From: Didymodactylos carnosus
Taxonomy: Eukaryota; Rotifera; Eurotatoria; Philodinida; Philodinidae
Direction of reading: 5' to 3'
DNA length: 25,744 nucleotides
Assembly: GCA_905250885.1 (NCBI GenBank)
Contig: CAJNOQ010002187.1
Coordinates: 1 to 25,744, forward strand
Shown one piece after another: positions 1 to 11,042 of this stretch. Within the stretch, counting starts at the first letter, position 1, and every line of letters begins with the position of its first letter. The notes beneath the pieces are model-generated. The model saw only the letters and a list, made by a program, of their open reading frames with translations. It was not told where the DNA came from and ran no database searches. A program made the position numbers and the translations under genes.

Positions 1-383
1 AAAGAAGCAGACATTTTTTTCTTCGAGATAATTTAGGGTAATTACTACACTTCAGTACGATTATTTGCGTAGAAAAATCTTTCACGTCTTAAATTGACCT
101 AGTTTGCCCGAAAGTTATGTACTAAATCAAGATATTTTCTAAGTATGTTAACAAATTAAATAGATTTTGACAGTTTCCATATATATGCTATAGAGTTCAG
201 TGTTCTAAACTGTTGTATAATTTGGTAGCGTATCAGAGTCAACTTTTGTAAGACGAACGGAAACAGATTTTTGTCTATTTTATGCATGATTTAACCGTGT
301 ATATCATAATTTTCGCATGAAAAATAGCTGTGTTATCAAGATTACCTTAAATTACCTTAAAGAAAAAAAATGTCTGCTTCTTT
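1..383. mobile_element. MITE-like element with ~43-bp terminal inverted repeats (left edge at window start)
   Basis: The first ~45 bases (beginning AAAGAAGCAGACATTTTTTT) reappear as the reverse complement at about 339-383, where the + strand ends in TGTCTGCTTCTTT. Over 43 positions I count about five mismatches and one extra T. The ~295 bp interior is AT-rich with no coding potential. Length, terminal inversion and lack of an ORF fit a non-autonomous DNA transposon (MITE). The left target-site duplication lies outside the window, so superfamily cannot be assigned; the right flank is TTAA-like (TTTTAATTTT). The left end may extend beyond the window. Confidence 0.8.
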
Positions 384-1950
384 TAATTTTCTGAATCTCT
401 CAAATTAAATGATTACAGATGAATTCCAATGACTAGCAATTCACATGGAAAATAGAGTAGAAACCTTTTTATATAAAATGATATTGTTCTTTAATTAGTA
501 TTCACATAACATTTCTGAAAATCAAAGTTGATCAAGTTTATTCTAATCATTCTGTGCCTTTGTTTATCATCATTTTTTCCATTTGAATAGATGAGAGTAT
601 CAGTCGATACACGCATATTCGGACAGTTTAGCGCTAATGAATATTGAGAAACGAGTTCTATTAGTAGATAGTTGAAAATCAGATACATCTACCTGCGCAA
701 ATATCGAATTTTACCAGTCAAAAAATGAATGTGAAAAATACTTAAGAAATGTCAAATGCTTATCATAATTATCCCCTGATTAAACACTATGTTTTTCTTT
801 TATCATTTAACACATCACATAAAGAATAAATTACTTGAATTATGGTTAGTACGAGTCATTTTTATATGCAATAGACATAGATACTTCCGAAATATATAAT
901 CTGTTTTGATAAACTAAGTACGCAAATATCCTCAAATGAAGGCAAAACTCCCTAGATAAAAACAAAAGCTAGAGACTACATTCACTAATGGGTTACTGTT
1001 TGAAACATTTACATTTTTACATTAATTTCGAATTCTGTGGGTTTTTTATACAAAGTAGAATCTATTTTTAAAAAAAAGTATTTACTCTCATGAATTGTGT
1101 AAGTTACCGACGGAAAATATATCAAAATAGATCAACCTCTTGAAGTTTGGAAATGACTTTTCTAAAGTTTAAAAAGTCACGGGTGTTCGATCTTAAAATG
1201 ACAAAAAAAAAGAAAGAAAAGATAATGAACAATTTACTTTAGTTTGCATAGAAAGGAACAAAAAAAAAATCTTTTTTAAGAAAAACAAACAAATCTTATA
1301 TATATATTCATTTGAATAGAAGAAATAGAAAAAAAAAATGATTACAGATGACAAAGATAAAAACAGAGGAAAAGATTCGTGAACAGAATGAAATTCATCC
1401 ACGCTTCATAATCAAAATCTTAGTTTGTGATGCTTCTTTTAGCTCTTAAATAAAAAATGAGAGAGGGGCTTACAACTAAATAATGAGACAAAGTGCTCAC
1501 ATATATATTCATAGTGAATATATAAAAAAACGAAGAAGAAGCAATACTCTCTATTATAGCTAATGATATAAAAAGAAGAAGAGAAAATACTTTAGTTACA
1601 TAGTAATATTCTCAAGTGACGTTGTTTTTTGTTCTTATTCTTTAGATTTTTTGATTTTTTTTGATTTTTTTTTATACATGTGTGAACAAAAAATATACGT
1701 TCATTCTTTCTGTCTGTTTTAAGTCGAAAAACTGATATTGTTATTAAGAGTTTAAGATCTCAATTTTAACCTCTTTTTCTTTTTTTCTCTTTTTCTTCTT
1801 CTTCTTGAAAAATATCACGAATACATTATTGAATATCTATAACAAGAAAAAATTCTTACATCATATGCATACTATATTGTACTATTGAATTAATTGAAAT
1901 AAAACAAATATACTATACGTATACGATAAAAGAGAAAAATATATTCAATC
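384..1950. other. Non-coding AT-rich stretch upstream of alternative exon A
   Basis: I found no supported gene here. Open frames are short and arise from poly-A/poly-T runs (for example 1193-1402 on the minus strand). The last few hundred bases (about 1620-1830) carry long pyrimidine runs on the + strand. They may be promoter, 5' UTR or upstream-intron sequence of the Musashi gene, but no clear core promoter can be pointed to. Confidence 0.5.
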
Positions 1951-2007
1951 ATGAGTACATTAGTATTACTCGATAATACCACTCAGGATATTCTCAGTAA
2001 AGCAAAG
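1951..2007 (+). CDS. Alternative first coding exon A of the Musashi-like gene (19 codons)
   Basis: ATG with A at -3, followed by 19 codons that end exactly in phase 0 at an AAG|GTAAAA donor. The peptide begins MSTLVLLDNTTQ and carries an aliphatic run ending in LLD. The next in-phase acceptor with a recognisable exon is at 11043 (Musashi RRM2), so the predicted isoform joins this peptide directly to MVTRTKK, about 283 residues in all. Exons B (6483) and C (10251) share phase, position in the protein and the hydrophobic-Leu-Asp motif, which is the main argument that this is real. The donor is weaker than those of B and C. Transcript evidence is needed; alone, a 57-nt exon could be chance. Confidence 0.55.
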
Positions 2008-4258
2008 GTAAAACAATTTAACAAAGTAAATGGAAACTTAATTCTCTTCTCTTTATTATTGTTCTTTCTCTCTTCTTTGATAATTGATTTTTTTTGATTG
2101 TTCAATCAAACTTGTATGTTAAAATCAAATTTCGTTTCAGGTCATTTTTCCAATTTTTTTTTCGTTTTTTTTTAAATATTTTTTATCAATGATCACTTCT
2201 TAGACAGATTACCTAATTGTATCTAATTGTTCTCAAATTCTTACTGATATTTTATAAGTGGAAGAAATATTTTTTAGTTCGCTTTCAGATACGTTTTAAA
2301 AGTATATTTTTTATATAGTATGCTCAACAATATAGAAGACACTAAAGAATTTAGCCGATTGTCCATATTCTAATATATGATTCTATAAGATATTAAATCA
2401 ATTATCTACTTAGAAAATAAAATACTTCTTTGATTCCATAGAAAGGTGTTTTCTAGAATAATACCATCTAATCTTACAACGACTGAGAAAGGAGAGAAGT
2501 ATGAGCCAAATTAGTATTATTTTATTATTCTTGAAAAAATATAAAAAGACAGAAGCAGTTTATGGTTTACTATGTTCAGTATTAGTATTTTTTCTTTGTT
2601 AAATTCTATCATTAAACTTAAATTATTCATCAAAACTTAATTTATTATGATTTTTTTCACTACAAACCTTTTGAATGATTAAAACAATTGTATTACCGTT
2701 AACTAGTTTATCTTGAAAATCATTTTGACGATATCTAATTTTCTAAATATGTTGAAGATTTTCTGTATAAGTACGAATTTTGTTATTTTTATGTTGTACA
2801 CGTACACAATAGATTAGACGGGTGATTTTTCATAATCATATTTCAAAATTATTGAAAGAATAAGAAAATACAAAGTTCAAGGTTAAGATATAGGCTTTGT
2901 TCCGGTTGTTGTTGTTTTTTTGACAGACCGTTTATCATTTGTTATTTTTGTGTGTCCGTGTAAGAAAAAAACTTAAACTAAATAGAATGATAGACTTATT
3001 AGTATTTACTGTCGAACTCAAAATTCGTAGATTGACATACTCTATGATTCAACGCCAAACTTGTATAGCTGTAATTCATCGAACGGTAAGGATTATTAAA
3101 TATAATTAATTCCAGTAAAAAAAAATACGTTTTTACACAATATTAATTCATTAATTCATTCGATAAAAAAAAAAAAAAATATTGTCGAATTTATTTATAA
3201 TTTTATGATTTTAATGATAGATTGATTTCTAAGGACTTATTATCAAACCAGATTGAACATTATATCAGCCTCGGAGGAAAAACACCTTCGATGAATTGTA
3301 GAAATGGTTTGCGAACATGTGTCAATACAAAAATTCCTCTAGCAGAATAAGAAATAAAGTAGAAAATCTGTCAAATATGATTATCCTAATTCCTTTTGGT
3401 AAAGAAAAAAAAAAAAAGCGCGCGGTATGTGTATTTCATGTTGTTGAAGACAAAAAAAAAAAAAGAAGAAAAAAAAGAAATTGGAAGAGTGATTTAATTG
3501 AATCGAACTGATTATTATGTGCGTGTGGGGAGGGAAGATGGTGGATATGAATCAGCAAAATGACATCATTGTATTTTTGTCATTTTTTTCTCTCGTTTTT
3601 TTATTATAACTAAAAATTTTGTCAAATAGAGATCATGAATGAATAGTCTAAACTTACACACGCACACACACTTGTAACTATAACATCTTCATATAAGATG
3701 GCGCATTGAGAATAACAAACGTATGTTGGTTTTTTGGTCAAATAATCTTTGAATTCTTTTTTATTCTATCACAATAAATAATAATATTTGGTGAAAGAAT
3801 TTTGCGTTACGAAAAAAAAACAAAAAAAGATTAAATAAGGAATTATTCTATTTAAACTTTGAACGTGTTATGTGGTACTAATAGACTCTGATATTAACGT
3901 TATTCTATTTATTTCTAAGACAAAATTTAATTTTTATTTATTAACTAGTTCTATACCGTATAGGATGAATGATTTTTGTTAGAAAAAAGTTATTTTCTGA
4001 AGCTCTATTTGGAATGAATAGTTAAAATTGTTAATTAACTTGACATCAAACAATAAGAGTATCGATTATAAATTGTTTGAGGTTTAATATTCTGTGAATT
4101 ATCACGTTAGAAAAAAGAAAATGAGATCTCTTGTTAGAAAAACGTCGTAGTTAAACTAAATAATGGATGGTAAGTACAGGTGAATAAGAACATTGGTTTG
4201 GTACGAAACTAAATATGTGTGTGTTTTGTGTATGTATTGCAATAGAATATTTTATCAT

Positions 4259-4388
4259 TCTCTCTCTCTCTCTCTGTCTTTTTTCCCTTTCATGTTCATG
4301 GTTTAATTCTAGAAAAACCTAGGAATAGAATAAATGAGTAACTGTTTATAAAATACCGTGTTGAAAATACAACACACACACACACACA
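4259..4388. repeat. (TC)n and (CA)n microsatellites
   Basis: A TC run at about 4259-4275 and a CA run at about 4372-4388, both short and uninterrupted, separated by ordinary AT-rich sequence. Confidence 0.8.
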
Positions 4389-4626
4389 TTGAAGGAAACG
4401 AGAGCAAGCAAAAAAATAATTTGATATTATCGTAAAAACACACGTATTAGATTCATTGTCGATATATTAATGAGAACATTATCTATAACTACAAGCAAAA
4501 TAAATATTCAACAAACGCTATTTTTTTAATTCGTAGATTATAATAGAACAATGTAATTATTCGTTGCCTCTTTAAGATTGCGTTTTTTTTTAATTTAAAA
4601 AACGATCTTTTTAAATTTATCTGCTA

Positions 4627-4648
4627 AATATATATATATATATATATA
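4627..4648. repeat. (TA)n microsatellite
   Basis: Eleven uninterrupted TA dinucleotides in a non-coding stretch between alternative exons A and B. Confidence 0.9.
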
Positions 4649-5909
4649 AGAGTTGGATCAATATTCTAAAGTTTAAAATTCCATAACACTTTATCGTTTT
4701 ATGAAAGTTTTTAGCTTTTAAAGCATTTTTTATTTTATGACATAGTTATTTTTTCAGACATTTAGTCACAATGTAAAAAGTATCATCATAGGCAATGTTT
4801 CTAATAAGACCACTATTTACCAGTCATATTTTCCATTTTTAGTTGGATCATGTATTTTAATACATCAAACTTTGATTTCGAAGATTTAAGAAACTGTATC
4901 AACTTGAAAACGGCCTCGTATTCTCACTTTCTGAGTCTACCAAATACACAGGTGTTATTTTATACCAGATATGTTTACTTTCTCTCTCTCTTTCTCTCTA
5001 CATGAAAAGCGTATATACGTGTGTATTTTTTCAATTATGCAAACAAAAAACTCATGTTCAAAGGTTATGTGATAATGTGAGTATAGAGAGATATAAATAA
5101 CGGTATATGCGTACATGCTAAAAAAAGAAAAACGAAAAGCGAAGTCTTCTTTTTCTTTCTTGCTTCAAGAAAGAATCTATTTGAGAACTTTTTAGGGGGG
5201 GATATAAGGTTTTATTCTATCACTCTGAAAAAAAAAATTTTTTATATGTTGTACGTTTGATTCATAACACGAACCATTCTATACAGAGGTTATCAGACAC
5301 GTTTTTATATACGATGTGTATGAGTTGTTTTATTATAAGAAAAAATAAAACGTGAATAATAAAATTGTGTTACTGGAAAATTTTATCATTAAAAATAGTT
5401 ATGCTCTGATTAACAAGAATTTTTTTTACTGTATTCATCGCTATTTGCTTGATCATTCGTTCGATATCCTGTCTACTTTTTTTAAATTGTATGAATAAAA
5501 CTTTTGTTTGATTGAGCGCTATAGACGCATTTTCTACTTTTTTTGGTCATTTTTTCTTATGTCTAGTATAAAAACTTGAAACGTATTTGAATTGAATAGT
5601 TTTATATATAACTATTCCAGTGCTTGAGTATTACACGTTCTCCTCTATTCTATTTCTTGATTTCTTCTTTTTTTTTTTTTCTTCTTTTGACCCAGAGGGA
5701 AACCCTATTCATCATCACATAATCATTAATTCTTCTCTATACTACTAGAGATTTTTCCATTTTTTTTCTTCTTCTCGTCGTTGTTGTTGAGAGAAAAAAG
5801 AGTGATGATGATGTGTTCATCATCGACGAAAGAGACTAGACTAGACTAGCTAGCTCTATGGCCGTTCTGTTTATTTCTTCATTTTTATTTTTATTGTCCA
5901 TATGATAAA

Positions 5910-5910
<1 letters not shown>

Positions 5911-5934
<24 letters not shown>
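5911..5934. repeat. (CT)12 microsatellite
   Basis: Twelve perfect CT dinucleotides about 550 bp upstream of exon B. Together with the purine block at 6161-6204 it makes opposite-sense pyrimidine and purine tracts flanking about 230 bp. Confidence 0.9.
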
Positions 5935-5940
<6 letters not shown>

Positions 5941-6160
5941 TTTTGTTCTTTCCTTGCGTATACAGTTGTTTTGTGAAAAACTTTGAAATTAATGGTTTTT
6001 GAGAGTGGACGACAACGAATATAATGACGACCGATCTAATGCGTCGGAATTGTATCTTGTTGTTAATTTTTTCGTTTTAAATTTCTTTCTATATCCTATA
6101 TACATCCAGAACAACAAAAGTTTTAAAAAAAAAAAAGAAAGAATTAATGTACAAATAGAA

Positions 6161-6204
6161 AAGAGAGGGAGAGAGAAAGAGAGAGAGAGAGAGGGAGAGA
6201 GAGA
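6161..6204. repeat. Imperfect (GA)n purine tract
   Basis: GA repeat interrupted by GGGA and AAAGA. With the preceding poly-A it makes a nearly pure purine run of roughly 80 bases upstream of alternative exon B. It could adopt triplex (H-DNA) structure with, or pair with, the CT tract at 5911; that is inference. Confidence 0.85.
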
Positions 6205-6482
6205 ACGAAAGAAAAAAGAAAGCCTAGTTATTGTGTGTATATTCACAAATATATACGGTATTGTTACCGGATCTATATACACACACACACATACACATAA
6301 GAACAACTCTTCCATAGTTCATTTGAGCATAGTATAAAATTGTTTGTCACATATTTTCGTTAATGTATTATCAAAAACTTATTGTAAATAAACAGTATCG
6401 ATTATACGATTATTTCATTTAACAATTCACTATAGTATAATAATTAGAAAAAGATCTCTATATCTTTATATAAGAAAATCTT

Positions 6483-6599
6483 ATGGCAATGTCCTATATT
6501 ATATTAGATCCAAATGATATTTCAGTTCAAACTAGTCCACCTGGCACAACATTAACTACAAATTCCTATAATAATATTCGAGCAACAACAAATGATGAT
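6483..6599 (+). CDS. Alternative first coding exon B of the Musashi-like gene (39 codons)
   Basis: ATG GCA ATG start followed by an open frame of 39 codons ending in phase 0 at a consensus GTAAGT donor. The peptide begins MAMSYIILDPNDISVQTSPP and continues as a Thr/Asn-rich, disordered tail ending NDD. The motif YIILD matches LVLLD of exon A and FVILD of exon C. It would splice to the phase-0 acceptor at 11043, giving a protein of about 303 residues with RRM2 only. A TATA-like AT-rich stretch (TATATCTTTATATAAG, about 6459-6474) lies just upstream of the ATG and might be promoter or simply low-complexity sequence. The excellent donor makes this one of the two strongest alternative starts. Confidence 0.65.
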
Positions 6600-9500
6600 G
6601 TAAGTTGAATATTAAGACGTCACCAATTACTTAATCTTGATATATCGAATACTATTTTGCCATGAATTGAGTTTTTAAAAATCCAAGAGACTCAGCGAGA
6701 AAATGTTTACAAAATATGAAAATTGTGTTTTCCTTTGAATAACAAGCATCGAATTCTGTATGGTAAAGTTTGTATATTCTAGTCAATGAATTCTATACTC
6801 ATTGATCGACTTTATTACTTTCAATGGCGTCGTATTTCTTGCTCACAAGATTGAGAACTACATTTTTGTTTTGCTATTTTTCTTCTGCATAATCATGTCC
6901 AAATTTATTCACTATTGATTCTATTTGAATTATTAAGTTTCTCAGTGCGTCTCTTGAAATATCCCAAAAAAAAACTTTATTATTTCCCTGTATTAATTGA
7001 TATTCGTCTATTTCTTTTGACTCGTTTCTTATTATATGAAGATTGACACAGCTAGATTAGAGTTGTTGAATAAATTCAGATGTTGAGCTCGTTATTTAAC
7101 TATACTTGTTGAGGTCTACTTAAACGTAAAGAAAGAATAGAAAAGCACCTTATATGATCTTACATATAATTATCTTCTTATCTATCTCAAATATTTTTTG
7201 TACATGTCGGTTTATATTAATCATAGCTAGTATAAAATAAAACATGTGTTGTATATGTTCAATGATCTCAGTCAACAATACATACAGTAAATAGTCATCA
7301 TCATTTGATTAACCAATATCTTCTTGGTCATTATTTATTTGCGTCTCACTCATTCATTCTCTTTATAGATTTCTATTTTCTGACTTTCTTGAAGAAAAAC
7401 AAAAGATTTATGTTTAATCCTTTTGTTGTAGTTTGTTCTAACACAACATAGAAAATAGTCATATTGATTTTATTTTGTATATATGTTTTTGTTCAAAGAA
7501 GTTTTAAAATTTAGTTATAATAAGAGATAATTTGTGTTAGAGGAAACAGTTTACGTGAAAAGAACAAAAATTTATGCCAATGGCAATTGTAATAGTATAA
7601 CCATTTAATCAAATTTTTGAGAAAATATAAAAAAAATCGTTGTCGTCTTCGTATGCATCTTATCAATTGTTTCATTGATAGAGTTCAATTGATTCAGATT
7701 GAGATATATTTTTTTTCTTCTTGTTCTTATTAGATAGTGATGATTTGCAATAAAATTTTAGTTTCATCTCAATTGTTTACTATATGCAAATCGTGTTTGT
7801 ATGCATGAACATAGTCCTAAATAAAAAGAGGAATTTCTCGTTTATAGAGGAAGAGGTATTTTTGGTTTGTTATTCTTTTTCTTCGTTTCTTTTTTTCTTG
7901 TTTTTTTTTCTTTTTAATCATATCAGATCAATTCAAGGAAATATGGGCGTCAATTTTTAGTCAAGTAAAATGGTAGTTTTTAGACTTTTAATGTTTAAAC
8001 ATCTATTGAACTACGAATTGTTCTTTGTAGCGATGTAAAATTATTCAATAATGTTGAAAAATGTGTATTGTATAAGTTTAATTAGCTCAATTTCTAACTG
8101 TAACGTTGTAAAAATAACGTTAAATACGATATATTGAACGTGTTTTGTAATAAATATGTTCAATGATCAGAGTTTTGTTGACTTTTACAACCAAATAATA
8201 TAAAATTTGTTTCTAAATTTATCCATTATTTTACTTTAATTTTGTGTCATGTTAATGTAGACAGAAATACTTCTCAGTTAGACGGTCAAAAATATCATGT
8301 TGTTCGACAGAAGTACTGAAAAGGATTTAATGAGATTTAATCTAACGCATTCTAATGAAATCTAATGCACCGTGCTAAAACTGCTTTTCAAAAAATGGCA
8401 TCGTTAATATCTTTTTTTTCCTTTCAAGTTAAAAAGAGACAACTAGTTTTTATGAAACATCACGCTGTTTTGTACAACCGTTAATGGGGTTCAGGTAGTA
8501 AGTCGCATTTTGTGCATGTACCATGGATATAGCAGATTTAGACGAACAGTATGCCTTAATTTTGAGACAGATTCGAGACGGAGTAACTTTCTTCACTGAG
8601 TGTAAAATCAGTTAATGTAGAAAATTATTTTTTAAACATTTTCAAATCAAACAAAGTTTTCCTAGAGGAAGTAACTGAAAAGTCTCTAGAGTCATGCTAC
8701 AAGCTATTGTTGTTTTTTATCATATGGAAAAATATTTTTAAAATGTAATTTTAACGGTTCTTATCACGCTGTTTAGACTATGTTTTAGTATGAATTTTTT
8801 CGAAGTTTTAATTGCAAAAGACAATAGGTCAATATCCCTCGCATGTCGAACTTCAACAAACTTCCGAAATATTCTAATTTTTATTTATTGGACTAAATGT
8901 TCCCCACTGGAGTCTTCACCACGGGGATTTATCATAATTTGGCTACTCACATGAAAAATTTGCTTATCTGTTAAGGATCATATGTTCAGTATGTTTAGAT
9001 ATCTATGTATTCTGAATGTTTTTCTTTTTCGTTAATGAGACGTCTATACATCATCTCATATTTTCGTCCTTTGTTTAGCCAACTTCTAAGATATTCTTTC
9101 AAGTGTTCATCATGAATTACATTGTTGAACAAAATTATTATTTTTTTCTTTTCTTTGGTTTCAGTTAGTCGTAGTTGTTCTACAGTAAAATATGACAGAT
9201 CTATACGCACACATACACACACAATATATGAACCATTTATAAGAAATTTACGTCGTTACCATTTTTTGCATCATTGATAAATATGTCTTCTTCTTCCCTT
9301 TTAAACGCATAAACTCTTAGAAAAATGATTGAGTGTCCCAATTTTTTTTATTTTGAACAGCAAAATTGGGTCGACAACAGCGATTATTTTAACCGTTTTT
9401 TCCAAAAAAAGGAAATAACAAGATAAAATTATTCCGCTTAAAAATTGAAAATACAAGGACATCTACTTGCATTACAAAAGGTCACAAGAGAGTAACGGTA

Positions 9501-10250
9501 TATCACTTCCACCATATTGACAAACGACGTAAAATAATTTTTGTAGAAATTATTTCCCGAAGCTATTATACAGATTTAAATAATAAATTTTATTTTTTTC
9601 AATAAAATTTTGCAAAACAAGATGACAATTAACAATCTAATAATAATAGTAATAACATAAACTGCCTTAGGATTTGAACGATAAACATTAAATAAAAATC
9701 AGAGACCGTTATTTATTATTCTGTACGTTTTATGGGATATTTTCTCAGTTCTTATTTTCATCAGACTGAAAATAAATTAGAATAAATTTTTTTTTTTTTG
9801 CTAAACAAGTTCTGAGCTTTCTTTTACATCCCTTTTACATCTATCCTGCTGTTTCAATATTGCGATAAAAAAGAGAAATATCCAAAGAAAATGTAAAGTT
9901 TTAGTTGAAAAACGAATGCATAGACAGAAAGACGAGAGAAGATCTGTATAATATGTAGAAGAATAGAAAAAGACAAGGTTTATTAGCAATATAACAAAAC
10001 AGTTTTATCTTCATTCGTATTCACCGAAGGGTAGAGAAGAAAAAAAATATTATATCATGTAAACTTGGTTTTTTAGGACTATGAGACAATGTTTTCATTC
10101 GCATACACGAAACAGATTAATGAGAAATGAGTAGTAAAATATGATTGTATGACTAGAAATTATTGTTACTTTCTCTAACAATCGGATGATGCTGATTATT
10201 ATCATGAAATATATTCTTTTGTTATCTTAATCAAATATCTTTTCGTATGA
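6600..10250 (+). other. Intronic/inter-promoter region, no supported exon
   Basis: AT-rich with long T tracts (about 7861-7915) and a cluster of near-repeats of TAATG / ATCTAA around 8322-8368. The minus-strand open frames here (such as 8995-9222 and 9801-9989) show no recognisable domain, splice-site logic or composition unlike the background. I see no RRM1 exon. Confidence 0.5.
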
Positions 10251-10373
10251 ATGTCAATGAATTCGTCAGCCTCATCTTCGTTTGTAATTCTTGATTCTTC
10301 CAATAGATTATTGTTAACACCCACCGTAGTTACTGATAGTTATTCATCAGAAAATGAACACGATACAGATATA
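10251..10373 (+). CDS. Alternative first coding exon C of the Musashi-like gene (41 codons)
   Basis: The frame ATG TCA ATG AAT TCG runs 41 codons and ends in phase 0 at a GTAAGC donor. The peptide begins MSMNSSASSSFVILDSSNR and ends in an acidic stretch NEHDTDI. The motif FVILD aligns with YIILD (exon B) and LVLLD (exon A), and the M-x-M start is also shared with exon B. Joined to the exon at 11043 it gives about 305 residues. The second in-frame ATG (10257) is an alternative start. An out-of-frame ATG at 10247 opens a 15-codon uORF that overlaps the start and could damp translation. Only 669 nt separate this exon from RRM2, with no room for an RRM1 exon that I can see. Confidence 0.65.
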
Positions 10374-11042
10374 GTAAGCACTATTCTAGTTGTATTTCGA
10401 TAAGAAATAAAAGAAAAACCAGAAATTATTCCTGCACGAGATGTGTGTGTGTGTGTGACTTTTACATTAACTACCTTCTTTTCCTATTCGTTACAAGAAT
10501 AGCGGTGAATGATTCGTTTTATGGGCTAATGAACGGATTTATGGTTGATAAATCAACATTTGATCTAAGAATTATAAGTAAGAAGTATTGAAAAAAGAAA
10601 CTATCGCCCATTTGATTCTAAAATCTTCTAGAACAGAGAAGATTCTATTCTTCTTACTAAATTTTAAAATACTTTTTAGTACAACTCATCATCATCATTA
10701 TCATCCTTCGTTCTCATAATTTACTTTTTTTCTTATTGTTCACATAAGAACATGTTCACACACACACAAATACAAACAAAGTATAAAAAATAAAGCGTAA
10801 CGCATTCATTCATACACACATTTCACTCGTAAACCTTTTCTAAGACCCAAGTAAATAGTTAAACGTAAAGAAAAATAGAGAGGATGAGTTCATTGTAATT
10901 GTGTACGGTTGTATAATCAAATGTATCTATGATTGATTTTGAAGGTTGAAGTAATTAAACAGGTTTAAAAGAGAAAAGAAATGTATTAGGATTGTTTTGG
11001 ATTTGTAAAACATCTTTTTATTTTATTTTTGTGTTTGTTTAG
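10374..11042 (+). other. Intron between exon C and the RRM2 exon, non-coding
   Basis: Starts GTAAGC and ends with a T-rich tract and TTTAG acceptor at 11042. It contains a (TG)8 run at about 10442-10457 and CA-rich bits but no further exon. No RRM1-like reading frame is visible. Confidence 0.6.

Larger units (their letters stand above)
2008..6482 (+). other. Putative first intron and upstream region of exon B, non-coding
   Basis: No convincing exon was found. The region holds poly-T and poly-A tracts, dinucleotide repeats (listed separately) and purine/pyrimidine-rich blocks. Overlapping open frames on both strands around 5989-6337 are translations of a GA/CT repeat block and are not genes. 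A short ACTAG tandem (about 5832-5852) and pyrimidine runs at 5640-5790 lie upstream of exon B and may belong to its promoter or 5' UTR. I found no RRM1-type sequence (an RGFGFVTF-like motif) here. Confidence 0.5.

Noticed and set aside
2987..3085. A fourth possible first exon: open frame from ATG 2987 ending in phase 0 at a GTAAGG donor
   Set aside because: It fits the phase but lacks the hydrophobic-Leu-Asp motif and has no other support; in a sequence this AT-rich such a frame plus donor can arise by chance.
4162..4174. ATGGATG followed by a perfect GTAAGT donor
   Set aside because: It gives a two-codon exon in phase 1, which cannot join the phase-0 acceptor at 11043. At most a 5' UTR donor.
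5989..6337. Open frames on both strands of 108 and 112 codons
   Set aside because: Both are translations of poly-A, GA and CA repeats, producing Arg/Glu or Ser/Leu strings; no real protein features.
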